Notes under the pieces: model-generated | What the model was told of the DNA's origin: nothing | Databases searched by the model: none | What the model saw: only the letters and a program-made list of their open reading frames with translations | Part shown: piece after piece, positions 27,661-36,586 of the stretch | How positions within the stretch are numbered: the stretch's first letter is position 1 | Layout of the letters: every line of letters starts with the position of its first letter | Made by a program: the position numbers and the translations under genes | Assembly: GCA_022705325.1 (NCBI GenBank) | Contig: JAKJER010000010.1 | Span: 87,798 to 151,797 of the forward strand | Reading direction: 5' to 3' | Length of the DNA stretch: 64,000 nucleotides | From: Planctomycetota bacterium | Lineage (GTDB): Bacteria; Planctomycetota; Phycisphaerae; SM23-33

Positions 27661-28389
27661 ATGAACAAAGGATTGTTCGTCGCTGCCGTCTTCTGCGCCC
27701 TGCTGCCGGCCGCGGGCTGCTCGGTGCAGACCCCTCCTCCTCCGCAAGTGCAGCTTCCACCTCCGCCCATCGAGGGCGCCACGACCACGGCCCAGATGGC
27801 CAGCGTACAACGGATCATGAACACGCCCACGTCCGCGTCGGCGATGTCCGAGGCGAGCGCGAGTCCCGTCGCGGCCGGACAGGCCGGCTACGAGCCCCCG
27901 CCGAACGTCGTGGGCGGCGAGGACGCGGCAGGCCGGGGCCCGGCCGTCCATTTGCCGCCCGCCCCTCCGGCCCGCACAGCCCCGCCGAAGGTGACGCCGC
28001 CGGCCCGCACAGCCGCCGTCTCGCCGCCCAAGCCCGTCCCCCCGGCCAAGCCCGCCGCGCCGGCGCCGACGAAAGTCGTTCACGGCACGCTGATCACCCG
28101 TGCGGGCGCCGCCGCCAGGGGCCTCATCGTGGTGGACGAGGACGGCAAGAGCAAGGGCAAGGCCACCTACGCCGTCACCGGCTCGACATACTTCGAGAAG
28201 GTCGTCGACGGCGGGCGATACGGCAAGGACCTGCGGACGCGGGGCGCCTGGACGGACCTGGTCCCGGGCAGGCGGGTGTGGGTGAGATTCAGCGGCGGCG
28301 CCCGCCCCACCGTCGTGGCCGTCGCCACGTACATCTTCCCCAACTCGAAGGCCGAGTACGAGCGATACCGCAAGCTCTTCGCACGCTGA
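27661..28389 (+). CDS. proline-rich lipoprotein of unknown function
   Basis: 242 residues with CAGGAG about 9 bases upstream of ATG 27661. The signal MNKGLFVAAVFCALLPAAGC ends in a clear lipobox (PAAGC). Then comes a long proline-rich, flexible stretch (about 25-140) and a compact C-terminal domain of about 100 residues (VVHGTLITRAGAAARGLIVV..SGGARPTVVAVATYIFP) that looks like a small beta-barrel. It would be tethered to a membrane with the domain reaching through the peptidoglycan layer. No known family. A terminator follows. Confidence 0.75.
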   Translation: MNKGLFVAAVFCALLPAAGCSVQTPPPPQVQLPPPPIEGATTTAQMASVQRIMNTPTSASAMSEASASPVAAGQAGYEPPPNVVGGEDAAGRGPAVHLPPAPPARTAPPKVTPPARTAAVSPPKPVPPAKPAAPAPTKVVHGTLITRAGAAARGLIVVDEDGKSKGKATYAVTGSTYFEKVVDGGRYGKDLRTRGAWTDLVPGRRVWVRFSGGARPTVVAVATYIFPNSKAEYERYRKLFAR

Positions 28390-28417
28390 GCAAAGAACCA
28401 GACGGCGCCGCCAGGAA

Positions 28418-28443
28418 AGCCCACCCCTTGGGGGTGGGCTTTT
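28418..28443 (+). terminator. Rho-independent terminator after the lipoprotein gene
   Basis: AGCCCACCCC (28418-28427), loop TTG, GGGGTGGGCT (28431-28440), then TTT. Confidence 0.88.
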
Positions 28444-28463
28444 GCGTGGTCGTGACGGCTCAC

Positions 28464-28493
28464 TTGGACACAGGCGGCCCGTTGGAGTATCCT
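28464..28493 (+). promoter_or_regulatory. possible promoter of the membrane hydrolase gene
   Basis: TTGGAC (28464-28469), an 18-base spacer and TATCCT (28488-28493), with the ATG at 28517 about 17 bases after the expected transcription start. Confidence 0.45.
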
Positions 28494-28516
28494 AACAGCG
28501 AGGCAGCGAGACGGGC

Positions 28517-29740
28517 ATGAACGACCGCGCCGGCGGAACATCCTGGCCGCGAAAGATCGCGAAGGCAGTCCTGGCGGGACTGTATGGGCTGTGGCTGCTG
28601 CTGACCCTGCCGCTGGCCCTGTACCTGCTGATCGCCGGGCAGACGCTGGGCGGGCGGGTGGACGGCGGGCTGTTGGCGTGCCTGCTGGCCCTGCCGCCCG
28701 CGCTGTATCTGCGCCGGCGCCGTCACAACGCGCTCACCCGCGGTCTGGCGGGCACGATCATCACCTTCGCGCTGGCGCTGGCGATCCTGGCGGTCGGGCT
28801 GGCCCTGCCGCGCCAAGTCGCCCCGCCGCAGGGCGTCAAGCAGCCGGCCAGCTACCAGCCGGGCATTTACGGCGGACGGGCGTGTTCCCGCTTCGTGGGC
28901 TCCTCGGGCAAGGTGGTCAGCCTGCTGTCGAACCTGCTGCCGGAAGTCGAGCAGGTGGGGCTGGCCGCCCGGGTGATGGGACGGCTGGACAAGCACCTGG
29001 ACCGCGAGCAACTCGATCAGGCCTCGCGGGCCCTGGTCCAGACATACCAGGCGATGGCCCGGGAGGAGACGCTGGGGGGCGTGAGTTCGAGCCTGGCCCT
29101 GTCGTACGCCGCGGCCGCGGGGATCGACTCGCTGCCCAGTCATTACTTCCTCTACGTGCCCCGCAATCGTCGCCCGGCCCCGATGCCCGTGCTGGTGTTC
29201 CTGCACGATCTGCCGGGCAACCTGAAGGCGCACCTGTGGGCCCTGTCGCACCTGAGCGAGCAGGTGGGGTGCGTGGTGATCGCCCCGACGCTGGCGGGCG
29301 CCCGCGGAAGCGGCGACCAGCCGCGGACGGTCCGCACCGTGATGGCGGCGTTGGAGGACGCGTCCAAACTCGTGGACGTGGACGCCGGCCGGGTGCTCCT
29401 GGCCGGCAGCGGCGCCGGGGCAGCCTCGGCCGCCGCCGTCCTGCGATCCGCCGGAGATCGCTTCTGCGCCCTGGCCCTGATCGCGCCGTGCCCCCAGGAG
29501 GCGGGTGACCTGTCGCCCGGACGGGGCCGGCCCCTTCTGCTGCTGTGCGGACAGGCCGACTCGCGCCTGCCCGCCGAGCAGGCCCGTCAATGGGCGGGCC
29601 AACTGCGATCGAGCGGGCTGGACGTGCAGGACATCCACCTGCCCAGCCAGGGTCGCTTCCTGCTCTTCACCGCCCCCAACGAGACGGTAAGCGCCCTGGC
29701 GGACTGGCTGCGCCGGACCAACGATCCGGGGCAGGGATGA
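28517..29740 (+). CDS. membrane-anchored alpha/beta-hydrolase-like protein
   Basis: 407 residues. Three N-terminal membrane helices (about 13-40, 48-62, 75-100) precede a soluble domain. From about residue 210 the pattern of an alpha/beta hydrolase appears: PMPVLVFLHDLPG, GCVVIAPTLAG, RVLLAGSGAGAASAA and PLLLLCGQADSRLPAEQAR, followed by a late loop. The nucleophile elbow reads A-G-S-G-A rather than G-x-S-x-G, so catalysis is likely but not certain. Substrate unknown. Single gene between a terminator and a convergent gene. Confidence 0.75.
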   Translation: MNDRAGGTSWPRKIAKAVLAGLYGLWLLLTLPLALYLLIAGQTLGGRVDGGLLACLLALPPALYLRRRRHNALTRGLAGTIITFALALAILAVGLALPRQVAPPQGVKQPASYQPGIYGGRACSRFVGSSGKVVSLLSNLLPEVEQVGLAARVMGRLDKHLDREQLDQASRALVQTYQAMAREETLGGVSSSLALSYAAAAGIDSLPSHYFLYVPRNRRPAPMPVLVFLHDLPGNLKAHLWALSHLSEQVGCVVIAPTLAGARGSGDQPRTVRTVMAALEDASKLVDVDAGRVLLAGSGAGAASAAAVLRSAGDRFCALALIAPCPQEAGDLSPGRGRPLLLLCGQADSRLPAEQARQWAGQLRSSGLDVQDIHLPSQGRFLLFTAPNETVSALADWLRRTNDPGQG

Positions 29741-29817
29741 AGCCGCGTCTCAGACTTGGGATTCGAGGCTGACGGCACAACGGACCGGTTGACGTCTGAT
29801 CTTGCAGCCCCGGTTTG

Positions 29818-31269
29818 TCACTTCTTCTTGGCCGCCGCCACCGGCGGAGCGGTGGGGTCTTCGCTCAGGCGGGTCATGGCCAGGGCCTCGCCCGTGGACC
29901 CCACGCCGACGGTGTCCTTGATCCGCAGGGGCAGGCGGAGGGCCTGCCACTGGGTCGGCTTGGCGTCCCAGGTGATGCGGATGACGTTGTGGTCCTTGCG
30001 CCACTTGCCCGTCTGCTTGCCGGGCTCGGCGACGACCTTGCCGTCCTTGTGGAAGGCCCAGACCACCGAGGTGCTCTTGCCCTTGCCGGGCGTCGTGGTG
30101 ACCTCCCAGCGTCCGACGACGCTGACTGGGGGCAGGGGGATGCCCGCCAGCCGGCGCTCCACGCGAGTCTGCTCGGGCCCGACCAGGCTGGGCAGGGCCG
30201 CCTGGTACCACTTGGCCGCCCGAAGTTGGACGTTTCTCCGGGCCAGGGCGGTCTGCCGGCTGGCCAGGGACCACCAGGCCTCGGCGAGGTCCAACTGCTT
30301 GTCGGTGCGGGTGGGATTATCGAGGTCGCGTTGGGCGAGGGCCTTGAGCACTTCCTCGCTGCCGCGGGCAAGCAGGGGCAAGCCCTGGTCCCAGTCGCCC
30401 TTGGTCAGGCACAGGAAGTTGCCGACGGCGAAGCAGGCGTCGCGGTCGTTGGGGTTTCGGGTCAGGGCGTCGATGTCGCCCTTGACCTTGGCCTGCTGGG
30501 CCTGAATCTCGCGGAGGTCCTTGCCCCGGACGCTCAGGCGTCGGGCGGACTGCTCGTCGCGGGCCAGGCGCGAGGCCTGGAGGGCGAGGTCGAGCACCTC
30601 GACGGCGAGGTCATACCGGTCGGCGCGAACCGCCTCGCCGATGAGGGGCTCGATGTCCTGGATGAAGGCCCGGCGGTCCTGGACGGCCTTGAAGGTCTCC
30701 TGCAATCTGGCGACCTTCACGGGCAGGGGATCGACGGTGAAGAAGTCGCCCAGGGTCTGGGCGGTCTGGAGGAGCAGTTCGGCGTCGCCGGTCTTGGCGG
30801 CGATTTCCATGACGGCCTCCAGCACGACGTATCGCTCGGCAGGGTCCTTGGCGGGGTCGGCCCCGCTCTGAAGGAGTTTCTGGACGATGGCCGTCCGCTC
30901 GGCAGACGAGAGGGACTTGAGGAAGGCGGCGCTCTGGATGGTCTGGTAGGCCCGGGCGGCCTCGGTGCGGTCCGTTTCGTTGGGGACGCTCAGGCGGGCC
31001 GGCGCCGACCGGGGCGCGGGCCTGGTCTGGGGCGTCGCCGGCTCTTCGGCGAGCAGCGTCTGGGCGGGAGCCGGCTTGGCGGCCCGCTCGGGCGGTTTGG
31101 GGGCCTCGGCGGGCGGCTGGTCCTTTCGGGAGTCCATCTCGCGCATTTCCCGCAGCGCGTCGCGGGCGGTCTGCTGCTCGGACGCGTTCGGACCGGGTTT
31201 GTCCTGTGCCCAGCAGGCTCCGTGGGCGGCCAGGGCTAGACAGAATGCGATGAGGATTCCTTGGTTCAT
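29818..31269 (-). CDS. exported protein of unknown function
   Basis: 483 residues from ATG 31269. Signal peptide MNQGILIAFCLALAAHGACWAQ, then a basic and proline-rich linker (to about 105), a helical TPR-like region (about 110-370, for example FLKSLSSAERTAIVQKLLQSGA) and a C-terminal beta domain with VVGRWEVTTTPGKGKSTSVVWAFHKDGKVV. The last part resembles the small lipocalin-like or WXGxW domains seen in planctomycete exported proteins. Expressed from a good promoter that carries a palindrome. Confidence 0.75.
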   Translation of the reverse strand: MNQGILIAFCLALAAHGACWAQDKPGPNASEQQTARDALREMREMDSRKDQPPAEAPKPPERAAKPAPAQTLLAEEPATPQTRPAPRSAPARLSVPNETDRTEAARAYQTIQSAAFLKSLSSAERTAIVQKLLQSGADPAKDPAERYVVLEAVMEIAAKTGDAELLLQTAQTLGDFFTVDPLPVKVARLQETFKAVQDRRAFIQDIEPLIGEAVRADRYDLAVEVLDLALQASRLARDEQSARRLSVRGKDLREIQAQQAKVKGDIDALTRNPNDRDACFAVGNFLCLTKGDWDQGLPLLARGSEEVLKALAQRDLDNPTRTDKQLDLAEAWWSLASRQTALARRNVQLRAAKWYQAALPSLVGPEQTRVERRLAGIPLPPVSVVGRWEVTTTPGKGKSTSVVWAFHKDGKVVAEPGKQTGKWRKDHNVIRITWDAKPTQWQALRLPLRIKDTVGVGSTGEALAMTRLSEDPTAPPVAAAKKK

Positions 31270-31320
31270 GGTTCCCTCGATGCCTTCCCCCGCTCCCTCC
31301 GGGGCGGCGGGCAGATTCGG

Positions 31321-31349
31321 AATATACCATGAAATCACCGGATTGACAA
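31321..31349 (-). promoter_or_regulatory. promoter of the 483-residue exported protein gene
   Basis: On the minus strand TTGTCA (31349-31344), a 17-base spacer and TATATT (31326-31321). Confidence 0.7.
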
Positions 31350-31355
31350 TTGTCA
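31344..31355. promoter_or_regulatory. palindromic operator-like site TGACAATTGTCA
   Basis: A perfect 12-base palindrome that covers the -35 box of the minus-strand promoter. It also lies about 70 bases upstream of the divergent GTPase promoter. A dimeric repressor is a reasonable guess; its identity is unknown. Confidence 0.5.
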
Positions 31356-31425
31356 TTTGCGTCGCGTCTTGCGCCGCAATCGAGTCCGGGCGGGAAGAAA
31401 TCGTCGCCTCTGCGCATACTGAAAG

Positions 31426-31454
31426 TTGACCTGGCGACGGCGTTGGACTACAGT
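31426..31454 (+). promoter_or_regulatory. promoter of the dynamin-like GTPase gene
   Basis: TTGACC (31426-31431), a 17-base spacer and TACAGT (31449-31454); transcription would start near 31461, giving a leader of about 60 bases. Confidence 0.7.
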
Positions 31455-31523
31455 GGTTTCGGCGCAGGGTTTTGGGCGCCCGGACGCACCACGAGAAGGA
31501 CTACCGACCAGGGAGGTCTACTT

Positions 31524-34184
31524 ATGCCCGCCTACGACGGATCGTCCGATGTTTTCGATCAGCCGGCCGCCTCGGCCAGTGAGGATACCCAGCCCCTGCC
31601 GGCGCCGGAGGCGACGGGCGGAGAACCCAGCCGGATGCAGACAGTGCTGGCGCGTTTCAGCCGGCGGTTCGACGGCGACTTCCGCCCCCTGCTGGGGCCG
31701 TTGGACCAGGTGAGCCAGTCGCTGGAAGGTGCCCAGTTGCCCCCCCGGCTGAGGACGGTCCTGCCCACCCTCCGCGACCTGCATCACCAGTTGCAGATGC
31801 TGGTGGACAAGGTCGCCCGGCAGCAGGCCTACGTGCTGATCTTCGGCCCGCTCAAGAGCGGCAAGAGCACGTTCATGAACTCGCTGTGCTCCACGTACGT
31901 CAGCGAGGTGACCAGCCTGCCGGCCTATCCCTGCCTGGTCAGCGTGTCCGACGGGGGCCAGTCCGCCAGCGTCGTGACCTGCTACGACGGCACGCAGACG
32001 GCGTTCACCGACGCCAGGGATCTGCACGACATGGTCCTGCGGGCCCACGGCGAGCTGGTCGCCCGCATCCGGGAAGTCGAGGCCGGCGGGGAGCCGTTCG
32101 ACCCCGCCCTCCACATGCCCCAGGCCATCCGGCGCATCGACGCGAAGCTTCCCACGCCCGTGCTGGCGGAGTCCGGCGCCGTCCTGGTCGACACGCCGGG
32201 CCTGTACAGCCGCATGAAGTTCGGCTACGACCGCATGACCCGCGACTTCCGCCACGCCGCCGCGTGCGCCATCTTCGTGGTCAAGACCGACAACCTGTTC
32301 CTCGAACAGGTATTCCACGAGTTCAACGACCTGCTCGAGCTGTTCAGCCGGGTCTTCCTGGTGGTCAACCTGGACCGCACGAAGAAGGACCTGTCCGCCG
32401 ACGGGCGCCTCGTGCCCAGCCTGGAGCAGTCCAACCCGCAGGCGATCATCGAGGCGTTCCGCGACCTGACGATGAGCGCCCCGCTGAAGGCCGCCGCCGA
32501 CGCCGGAAGGCTGAACATCTACCCCGTGGACCTGCTGGGGGCGGCCAGCCGGCGCATCCGCCGCTCCCGCGGCGAGGAGCCCCGGGCGGACGAGTTGCTG
32601 GAGGAGCACCAGGACGACGACCGCTTCGAGCGCCTCCTGGGCGACCTGACCGACTACCTCAACTCCAACGAGTACATGCGGGAGTTCCTGGGCGACAGCC
32701 TCCGCCGGGCCGCCGGCCTGGTCGGCGAGATGGGCGACCTGGTCGAGCACGAGGCCCTGAGAGACCTGTCGGCCCAGTTGATCTCCCTGCGCGACGAGCA
32801 CGCCGAGGTCGCCGCCCAGGTCCAGGCCCTGGAGCACCTGGCCGGCGTGGACTTCGCCCACCAGGTGGGCTCGCTCCAGGAGTCGCTGCTGGCCGGCGCC
32901 GTCCGACACGCCCAGGAGATCCGCGATGAGGTCGGGGCCGTCCTCGGCCAGACCATCGACGGGTGGTTCCAGGACGACAGCAGCTTCAAGTCCCTCCGCG
33001 AGGGGCGAATGGAGGAACTGCTCAACTCCGCCCGCGACCGGCTCGTGCACCACGTGCGAGGCGAACTGGAACGACAGGCCTCGGCCGCCACCGGCGGGTT
33101 GGACCTCCCCCAGGAGCGGATGGGCGACCTGCGGAGCGTCTGTCTCGACGTGCAGTCCGCCGCCCGCGAGGTGCTGGCGGAGTCCATGGGCGAAGAGGAA
33201 CTGCCCCGCCTCAAGTCCAGCCTGGAGACGGCGCAGATCCCGGTCCGCAAGCGCTTCTGGGACTACGTGCTGCTCCGCAGCCGCTCGTCGGTCCGCCAGC
33301 GCCTGCTGGGGCCGGGCGAGAACCCCGCCCGACCGCTGTCCACGGACCAGAAGGCCGCGCGCCTGGGCGACCCGGCCAAGCAGAAGATGAAGGAGCTGGC
33401 CGTCAACCAGCTCGAGACGGTGCTGGAGACCATCAGCCGCTACAACCCCGAACAGACGGTGCAGGCCTACGCTCACAAGCTGGCGGCCAGCCTCAACGAG
33501 CGGATCGCCCGACTCCGCGAGCAGATGACCGCCCGAGAGGCCGACCTGTCCCGCACGCTGGCGGAGGTCGAGCACGTCCTCAGCGACGTCCGCGTGCTGG
33601 ATGAACACGTCCAGCAGGCCGAGCGGAACATCAAGGACATGCGCGAGGAGTTCATCGAGACCTCGCCCGCACGCACCGCGAACGAGCCCGCCCAGGCGCA
33701 GCCGCCGGCCAGCCAATCGGAGACGCCGGCGGAGGAGAGCCAGGCCGGCTCGGACTGGCAGCCGGAAGTCCAGATGGAGACGTCGCTGCCCGTCGAGGAA
33801 GACCCGCAGGAACCGGACGCGCCGGCGGCGACGATCCTGGCTGACAAGGATACGCCCGACGAGCCGCCTGTCACCCCGGAAGAGGAAACCCGCCTCCAGC
33901 CGGTCGATCTGGACCAGGACGAACAGGCTGACGAGCAGGCCACCCCCGACGACGAAGAGAAGACCGCGCCGCTGGACCTGGCCGGGCTGGATGATGAGAA
34001 CCCGCCTTCCGAATCGGCCGACCAGGACGAAGACGACAAGCCGATCGCCATGGCGGAGGAGCCCATCGCGTTGGACCCCGCCGACGGCCAGGTCGAAAGC
34101 CAGGGCGAGTACGAAAGCGACCAGGGCGACGAACTGCCCTTCCGGTTCTCGGACACCGAAGACGACGACAGGCCCACGGCGTAG
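31524..34184 (+). CDS. dynamin-like GTPase
   Basis: 886 residues from ATG 31524 with GGGAGG upstream. The GTPase domain has G1 GPLKSGKST (about 108-116), G3 DTPG (223-226) and a G4-like VVNLDRTKKD. A long, mainly helical middle and stalk region (about 390-720) ends in heptad coiled coil, then a highly acidic, low-complexity tail (about 740-886) rich in E, D and P. This layout matches bacterial dynamin-like proteins, which remodel or guard membranes. No hydrophobic paddle stands out, so membrane binding may need a partner. The coiled-coil lipoprotein gene follows 64 bases later. Confidence 0.85.
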   Translation: MPAYDGSSDVFDQPAASASEDTQPLPAPEATGGEPSRMQTVLARFSRRFDGDFRPLLGPLDQVSQSLEGAQLPPRLRTVLPTLRDLHHQLQMLVDKVARQQAYVLIFGPLKSGKSTFMNSLCSTYVSEVTSLPAYPCLVSVSDGGQSASVVTCYDGTQTAFTDARDLHDMVLRAHGELVARIREVEAGGEPFDPALHMPQAIRRIDAKLPTPVLAESGAVLVDTPGLYSRMKFGYDRMTRDFRHAAACAIFVVKTDNLFLEQVFHEFNDLLELFSRVFLVVNLDRTKKDLSADGRLVPSLEQSNPQAIIEAFRDLTMSAPLKAAADAGRLNIYPVDLLGAASRRIRRSRGEEPRADELLEEHQDDDRFERLLGDLTDYLNSNEYMREFLGDSLRRAAGLVGEMGDLVEHEALRDLSAQLISLRDEHAEVAAQVQALEHLAGVDFAHQVGSLQESLLAGAVRHAQEIRDEVGAVLGQTIDGWFQDDSSFKSLREGRMEELLNSARDRLVHHVRGELERQASAATGGLDLPQERMGDLRSVCLDVQSAAREVLAESMGEEELPRLKSSLETAQIPVRKRFWDYVLLRSRSSVRQRLLGPGENPARPLSTDQKAARLGDPAKQKMKELAVNQLETVLETISRYNPEQTVQAYAHKLAASLNERIARLREQMTAREADLSRTLAEVEHVLSDVRVLDEHVQQAERNIKDMREEFIETSPARTANEPAQAQPPASQSETPAEESQAGSDWQPEVQMETSLPVEEDPQEPDAPAATILADKDTPDEPPVTPEEETRLQPVDLDQDEQADEQATPDDEEKTAPLDLAGLDDENPPSESADQDEDDKPIAMAEEPIALDPADGQVESQGEYESDQGDELPFRFSDTEDDDRPTA

Positions 34185-34248
34185 CCGTACGTTGTACGCG
34201 AGAATCGATCATTCAACCTGAGACTTGCATCCATTCGGAGATCGCCCG

Positions 34249-35061
34249 ATGAATCGCGCGATGATCGCCCTGCTGGCTGGCGCGCTGCTGGCCGGCTGCC
34301 AGGAAACCCGCCTCAGCGACGTGAAGCCCGTCCCGGCCCAGCCCTCGCCCGCCCAGGCAAAAGCCCAGCGCCTGGAGGCGGAGAATGCCGACCTGGCCCA
34401 GCGACTCACCCAGGCCAGGCAGGAGTGCGCCGCGTTGGAGACCAGGCTGGCGCAGTCCGGGACCGACGCCCAGGCCCTCCGGACGGAATTGCAGGCCGCC
34501 AAGGCCGACAGCGCCCGCCAGAAGGAACTGCTGGCGGCGCTGGACCCGGCCCGGGTGCAGGCCCAGTTGACTGAGGCGCAGACCAAGAGCCAGGCCGCCG
34601 ACGAACAGTCCCGCAAGTGGGAGATTCAGAAGGCCCAGCTCGAGAAGGACCTGCTCCGCCAGGAGCGGGAACTGGCCGTCCTGCGGGCGGAGCTGGCCCG
34701 TCGCGACGCGGAAGTGGCCCGGCTTCAGGCGGCCGCACGCACGCCGGCCGTCAAGCCCGCACCGGTCAAGCCCGCCACGCCCAAGCCGGCCCCCGCCCCC
34801 GTCGCGACCAGGCCCGCTCCCGGACCGGCTGGACCCGCCATCCGCGGCGAGATCATCCAGGCCCGGGCCGACATGGCCCGCGCCAGCGTGGGCTCGGCCG
34901 CCGGCGTCAAACAGGGCGACAAGCTGCCTATCTACCGCGGCCAACAGTTGGTGGGCTATCTCCACGTCGCGGAGGTCACGACCAAGGAGTCGGCTGGGTT
35001 CATCGTGGATCGCAAGCTCGAGGCCAAGGTCGGCGACCAGGTGGTCGTGCCCCTGAAGTAA
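34249..35061 (+). CDS. coiled-coil lipoprotein
   Basis: 270 residues from ATG 34249 with CGGAG upstream. MNRAMIALLAGALLAGC ends in a clean lipobox. Residues about 35-160 form a long coiled coil (QRLEAENADLAQRLTQARQ and onwards), followed by a proline-alanine linker and a C-terminal beta domain (IRGEIIQARADMARASVGSAAGVKQGDKLPIYR..VVVPLK) like those of small cell-envelope binding domains. It sits directly after the dynamin-like GTPase and may be cotranscribed. A link to envelope shaping is inference. Confidence 0.78.
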   Translation: MNRAMIALLAGALLAGCQETRLSDVKPVPAQPSPAQAKAQRLEAENADLAQRLTQARQECAALETRLAQSGTDAQALRTELQAAKADSARQKELLAALDPARVQAQLTEAQTKSQAADEQSRKWEIQKAQLEKDLLRQERELAVLRAELARRDAEVARLQAAARTPAVKPAPVKPATPKPAPAPVATRPAPGPAGPAIRGEIIQARADMARASVGSAAGVKQGDKLPIYRGQQLVGYLHVAEVTTKESAGFIVDRKLEAKVGDQVVVPLK

Positions 35062-35105
35062 CAGGGAATAGGGTTTAGGGAATAGGGTTTAGGGAATAGG
35101 GACCG
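35061..35105. repeat. AGGGAATAGGGTTT simple repeat
   Basis: Three near-identical AGGGAATAGGG(TTT/ACC) units start at the last base of the preceding stop codon. Same family as 6983-7020 and 39199-39262. Confidence 0.75.
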
Positions 35106-35115
35106 GGGCCCGGCA

Positions 35116-35145
35116 TTGCCGTCCCGGCCCGAGCCTGCGTAGAAT
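35116..35145 (+). promoter_or_regulatory. probable promoter of the YbaK gene
   Basis: TTGCCG (35116-35121), an 18-base spacer and TAGAAT (35140-35145). Confidence 0.5.
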
Positions 35146-35217
35146 GGGACAGGCTCGAGGCGGGTCGCCGCCCCGATCGCCGCACGAGAAATCATCTGAC
35201 GTCGAAAGGGGTCTGCG

Positions 35218-35679
35218 ATGAAGATTCAGGAGTATCTCGAGCAGCACGGAGTCAGCTACCAACGCCACGAGCACGCCCCCGCCTACACCGCCCAGGAGGT
35301 CGCCGCCGAAGAGCACGTCAGCGGGAACATGCTGGCCAAGGGCGTCCTGGTCAAGGCCGACGAAGACTTCGTCCTGTGCGTCCTGCCCGCGTCGTTCAAG
35401 CTGGACATGGAGAAGGTGGGCCAGGCCCTCAAGGCCCGGCGGGTCCGCCTGGCCGACGAGAACGAACTGGCCCGCTGCTTCCCGGACGCCGAGGTCGGGG
35501 CGGAGCCGCCCTTCGGTAGCCTCTACAACCTCTCCACGCTGGTGGACCGCCACCTGGCCGACAACGCCGAGATCGTCTTCCAGTCGGGCAGCCACCGCGA
35601 GGTCATCCGCATGCACTATGCGGACTACGCCTCGCTGGTCCGCCCGCAGGTGATCGATCTGGCCGTGCGGGCCTGCTGA
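35218..35679 (+). CDS. YbaK/EbsC-family aminoacyl-tRNA deacylase
   Basis: 153 residues, one complete YbaK domain: MKIQEYLEQHGVSYQRHEHAPAYTAQEVAAEEHVSG, AKGVLVKADEDFVLCVLPASFKLD (with the conserved lysine) and FGSLYNLSTLVDRHL. Members remove wrongly attached amino acids from tRNA, for example Cys or Ala from tRNA-Pro. AAAGGGG precedes ATG 35218. A proS gene at 60.6 kb has its own editing insert, so this free-standing deacylase probably covers a different mischarging error. Some members are only nucleotide-binding, so exact activity is open. Confidence 0.88.
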   Translation: MKIQEYLEQHGVSYQRHEHAPAYTAQEVAAEEHVSGNMLAKGVLVKADEDFVLCVLPASFKLDMEKVGQALKARRVRLADENELARCFPDAEVGAEPPFGSLYNLSTLVDRHLADNAEIVFQSGSHREVIRMHYADYASLVRPQVIDLAVRAC

Positions 35680-35742
35680 GCGGACGACGGAATATCCGCC
35701 CCGCGCGGACGTTTGACCTTTCACCAGAAAGGACAAACGCTC

Positions 35743-36447
35743 ATGTTCACCACGACGCTTCGTTTCGCCTCCGCACTCGCCCTGTGCGCCGCCATCCTCG
35801 CCCCCGCCGCCGTCCGGGCCGAGACCCCCGAAGGCTTCACGTGCCTGTTCAACGGCAAGGACCTGACCGGCTGGGCCGGCAACGCCGACCTGTGGCGCGT
35901 CGAGGACGGGGCCATCACCGGCCAGACCACCAAGGAAAAGCCCGCCAAGGGAAACACCTTCCTGATCTGGCAGGGCGGCAAGCCGGGCGACTTCGAATTG
36001 CGGATCAAGTTCCGCATGCTCGCCCACAACTCCGGCGTGCAGTACCGCAGCAAGGACAAGGGCAACTTCTCGGTGGGCGGCTACCAGGCGGACATCGACT
36101 ACAACAACACATACACGGGCATGCTCTACGAGGAAGGCGGGCGGGGCATCCTGGTCAAGCGAGGCACGAAGATGCTCGTCCACGAGGACGGCAAGAAGGA
36201 AGTCCTCGGCCAGACCGCCACGGACAAGGAAATCCTCGCGGTCATCAAGAAGGACGACTGGAACGAGTACGTCATCACGGCCAAGGGCAACCACCTCACG
36301 CACGTGCTCAACGGCGTGACGACGATGGACCTGGTGGACAAGCAGGAGAGCAAGGCGGCCGCCTCGGGCGTGATCGCCCTTCAGCTCCACGCCGGCCCGC
36401 CGATGAAGGTGCAGTTCAAGGACGTGTACCTGAAGGAACTGAAGTAG
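35743..36447 (+). CDS. exported DUF1080 (3-keto-disaccharide hydrolase-like) protein
   Basis: 234 residues from ATG 35743 with AAAGGA upstream. A signal peptide (MFTTTLRFASALALCAAILAPAAVRA) precedes one DUF1080 domain: FTCLFNGKDLTGWAG, WRVEDGAITGQTTKEKPAKGNTFLIW, FELRIKFRMLAHNSGVQYRS and the terminal VQFKDVYLKEL. The fold is concanavalin-like; some members hydrolyse 3-keto-glycosides, and many planctomycetes carry dozens. Probably periplasmic and used in sugar breakdown; the substrate is unknown. Confidence 0.9.
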   Translation: MFTTTLRFASALALCAAILAPAAVRAETPEGFTCLFNGKDLTGWAGNADLWRVEDGAITGQTTKEKPAKGNTFLIWQGGKPGDFELRIKFRMLAHNSGVQYRSKDKGNFSVGGYQADIDYNNTYTGMLYEEGGRGILVKRGTKMLVHEDGKKEVLGQTATDKEILAVIKKDDWNEYVITAKGNHLTHVLNGVTTMDLVDKQESKAAASGVIALQLHAGPPMKVQFKDVYLKELK

Positions 36448-36458
36448 CCGGCTGGAAG

Positions 36459-36559
36459 AGAAGGTTCAACAGATGAACGTTCAAGTTCCAGTGTTCAAGT
36501 GAGGCATCGTCCGCCTGCCTTGGACATTGAGAATCGAACGTTCATCTGTTGGACCTTCT
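36459..36559. repeat. 24-bp inverted repeat between the DUF1080 gene and comEC
   Basis: Arms 36459-36482 and 36536-36559 match in 23 of 24 positions and enclose 53 bases containing further GTTCAAG units. It could fold into a long hairpin in RNA from the DUF1080 gene, and is probably a miniature mobile or dispersed repeat. Confidence 0.75.
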
Positions 36560-36586
36560 TCGTTTCGGGCGGTATGCTGACCGGCC

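Noticed and set aside
28517..29740. Secreted lipase call for the membrane hydrolase
   Set aside because: The nucleophile motif departs from G-x-S-x-G and there are membrane helices rather than a cleavable signal; only a general hydrolase-like call is justified.
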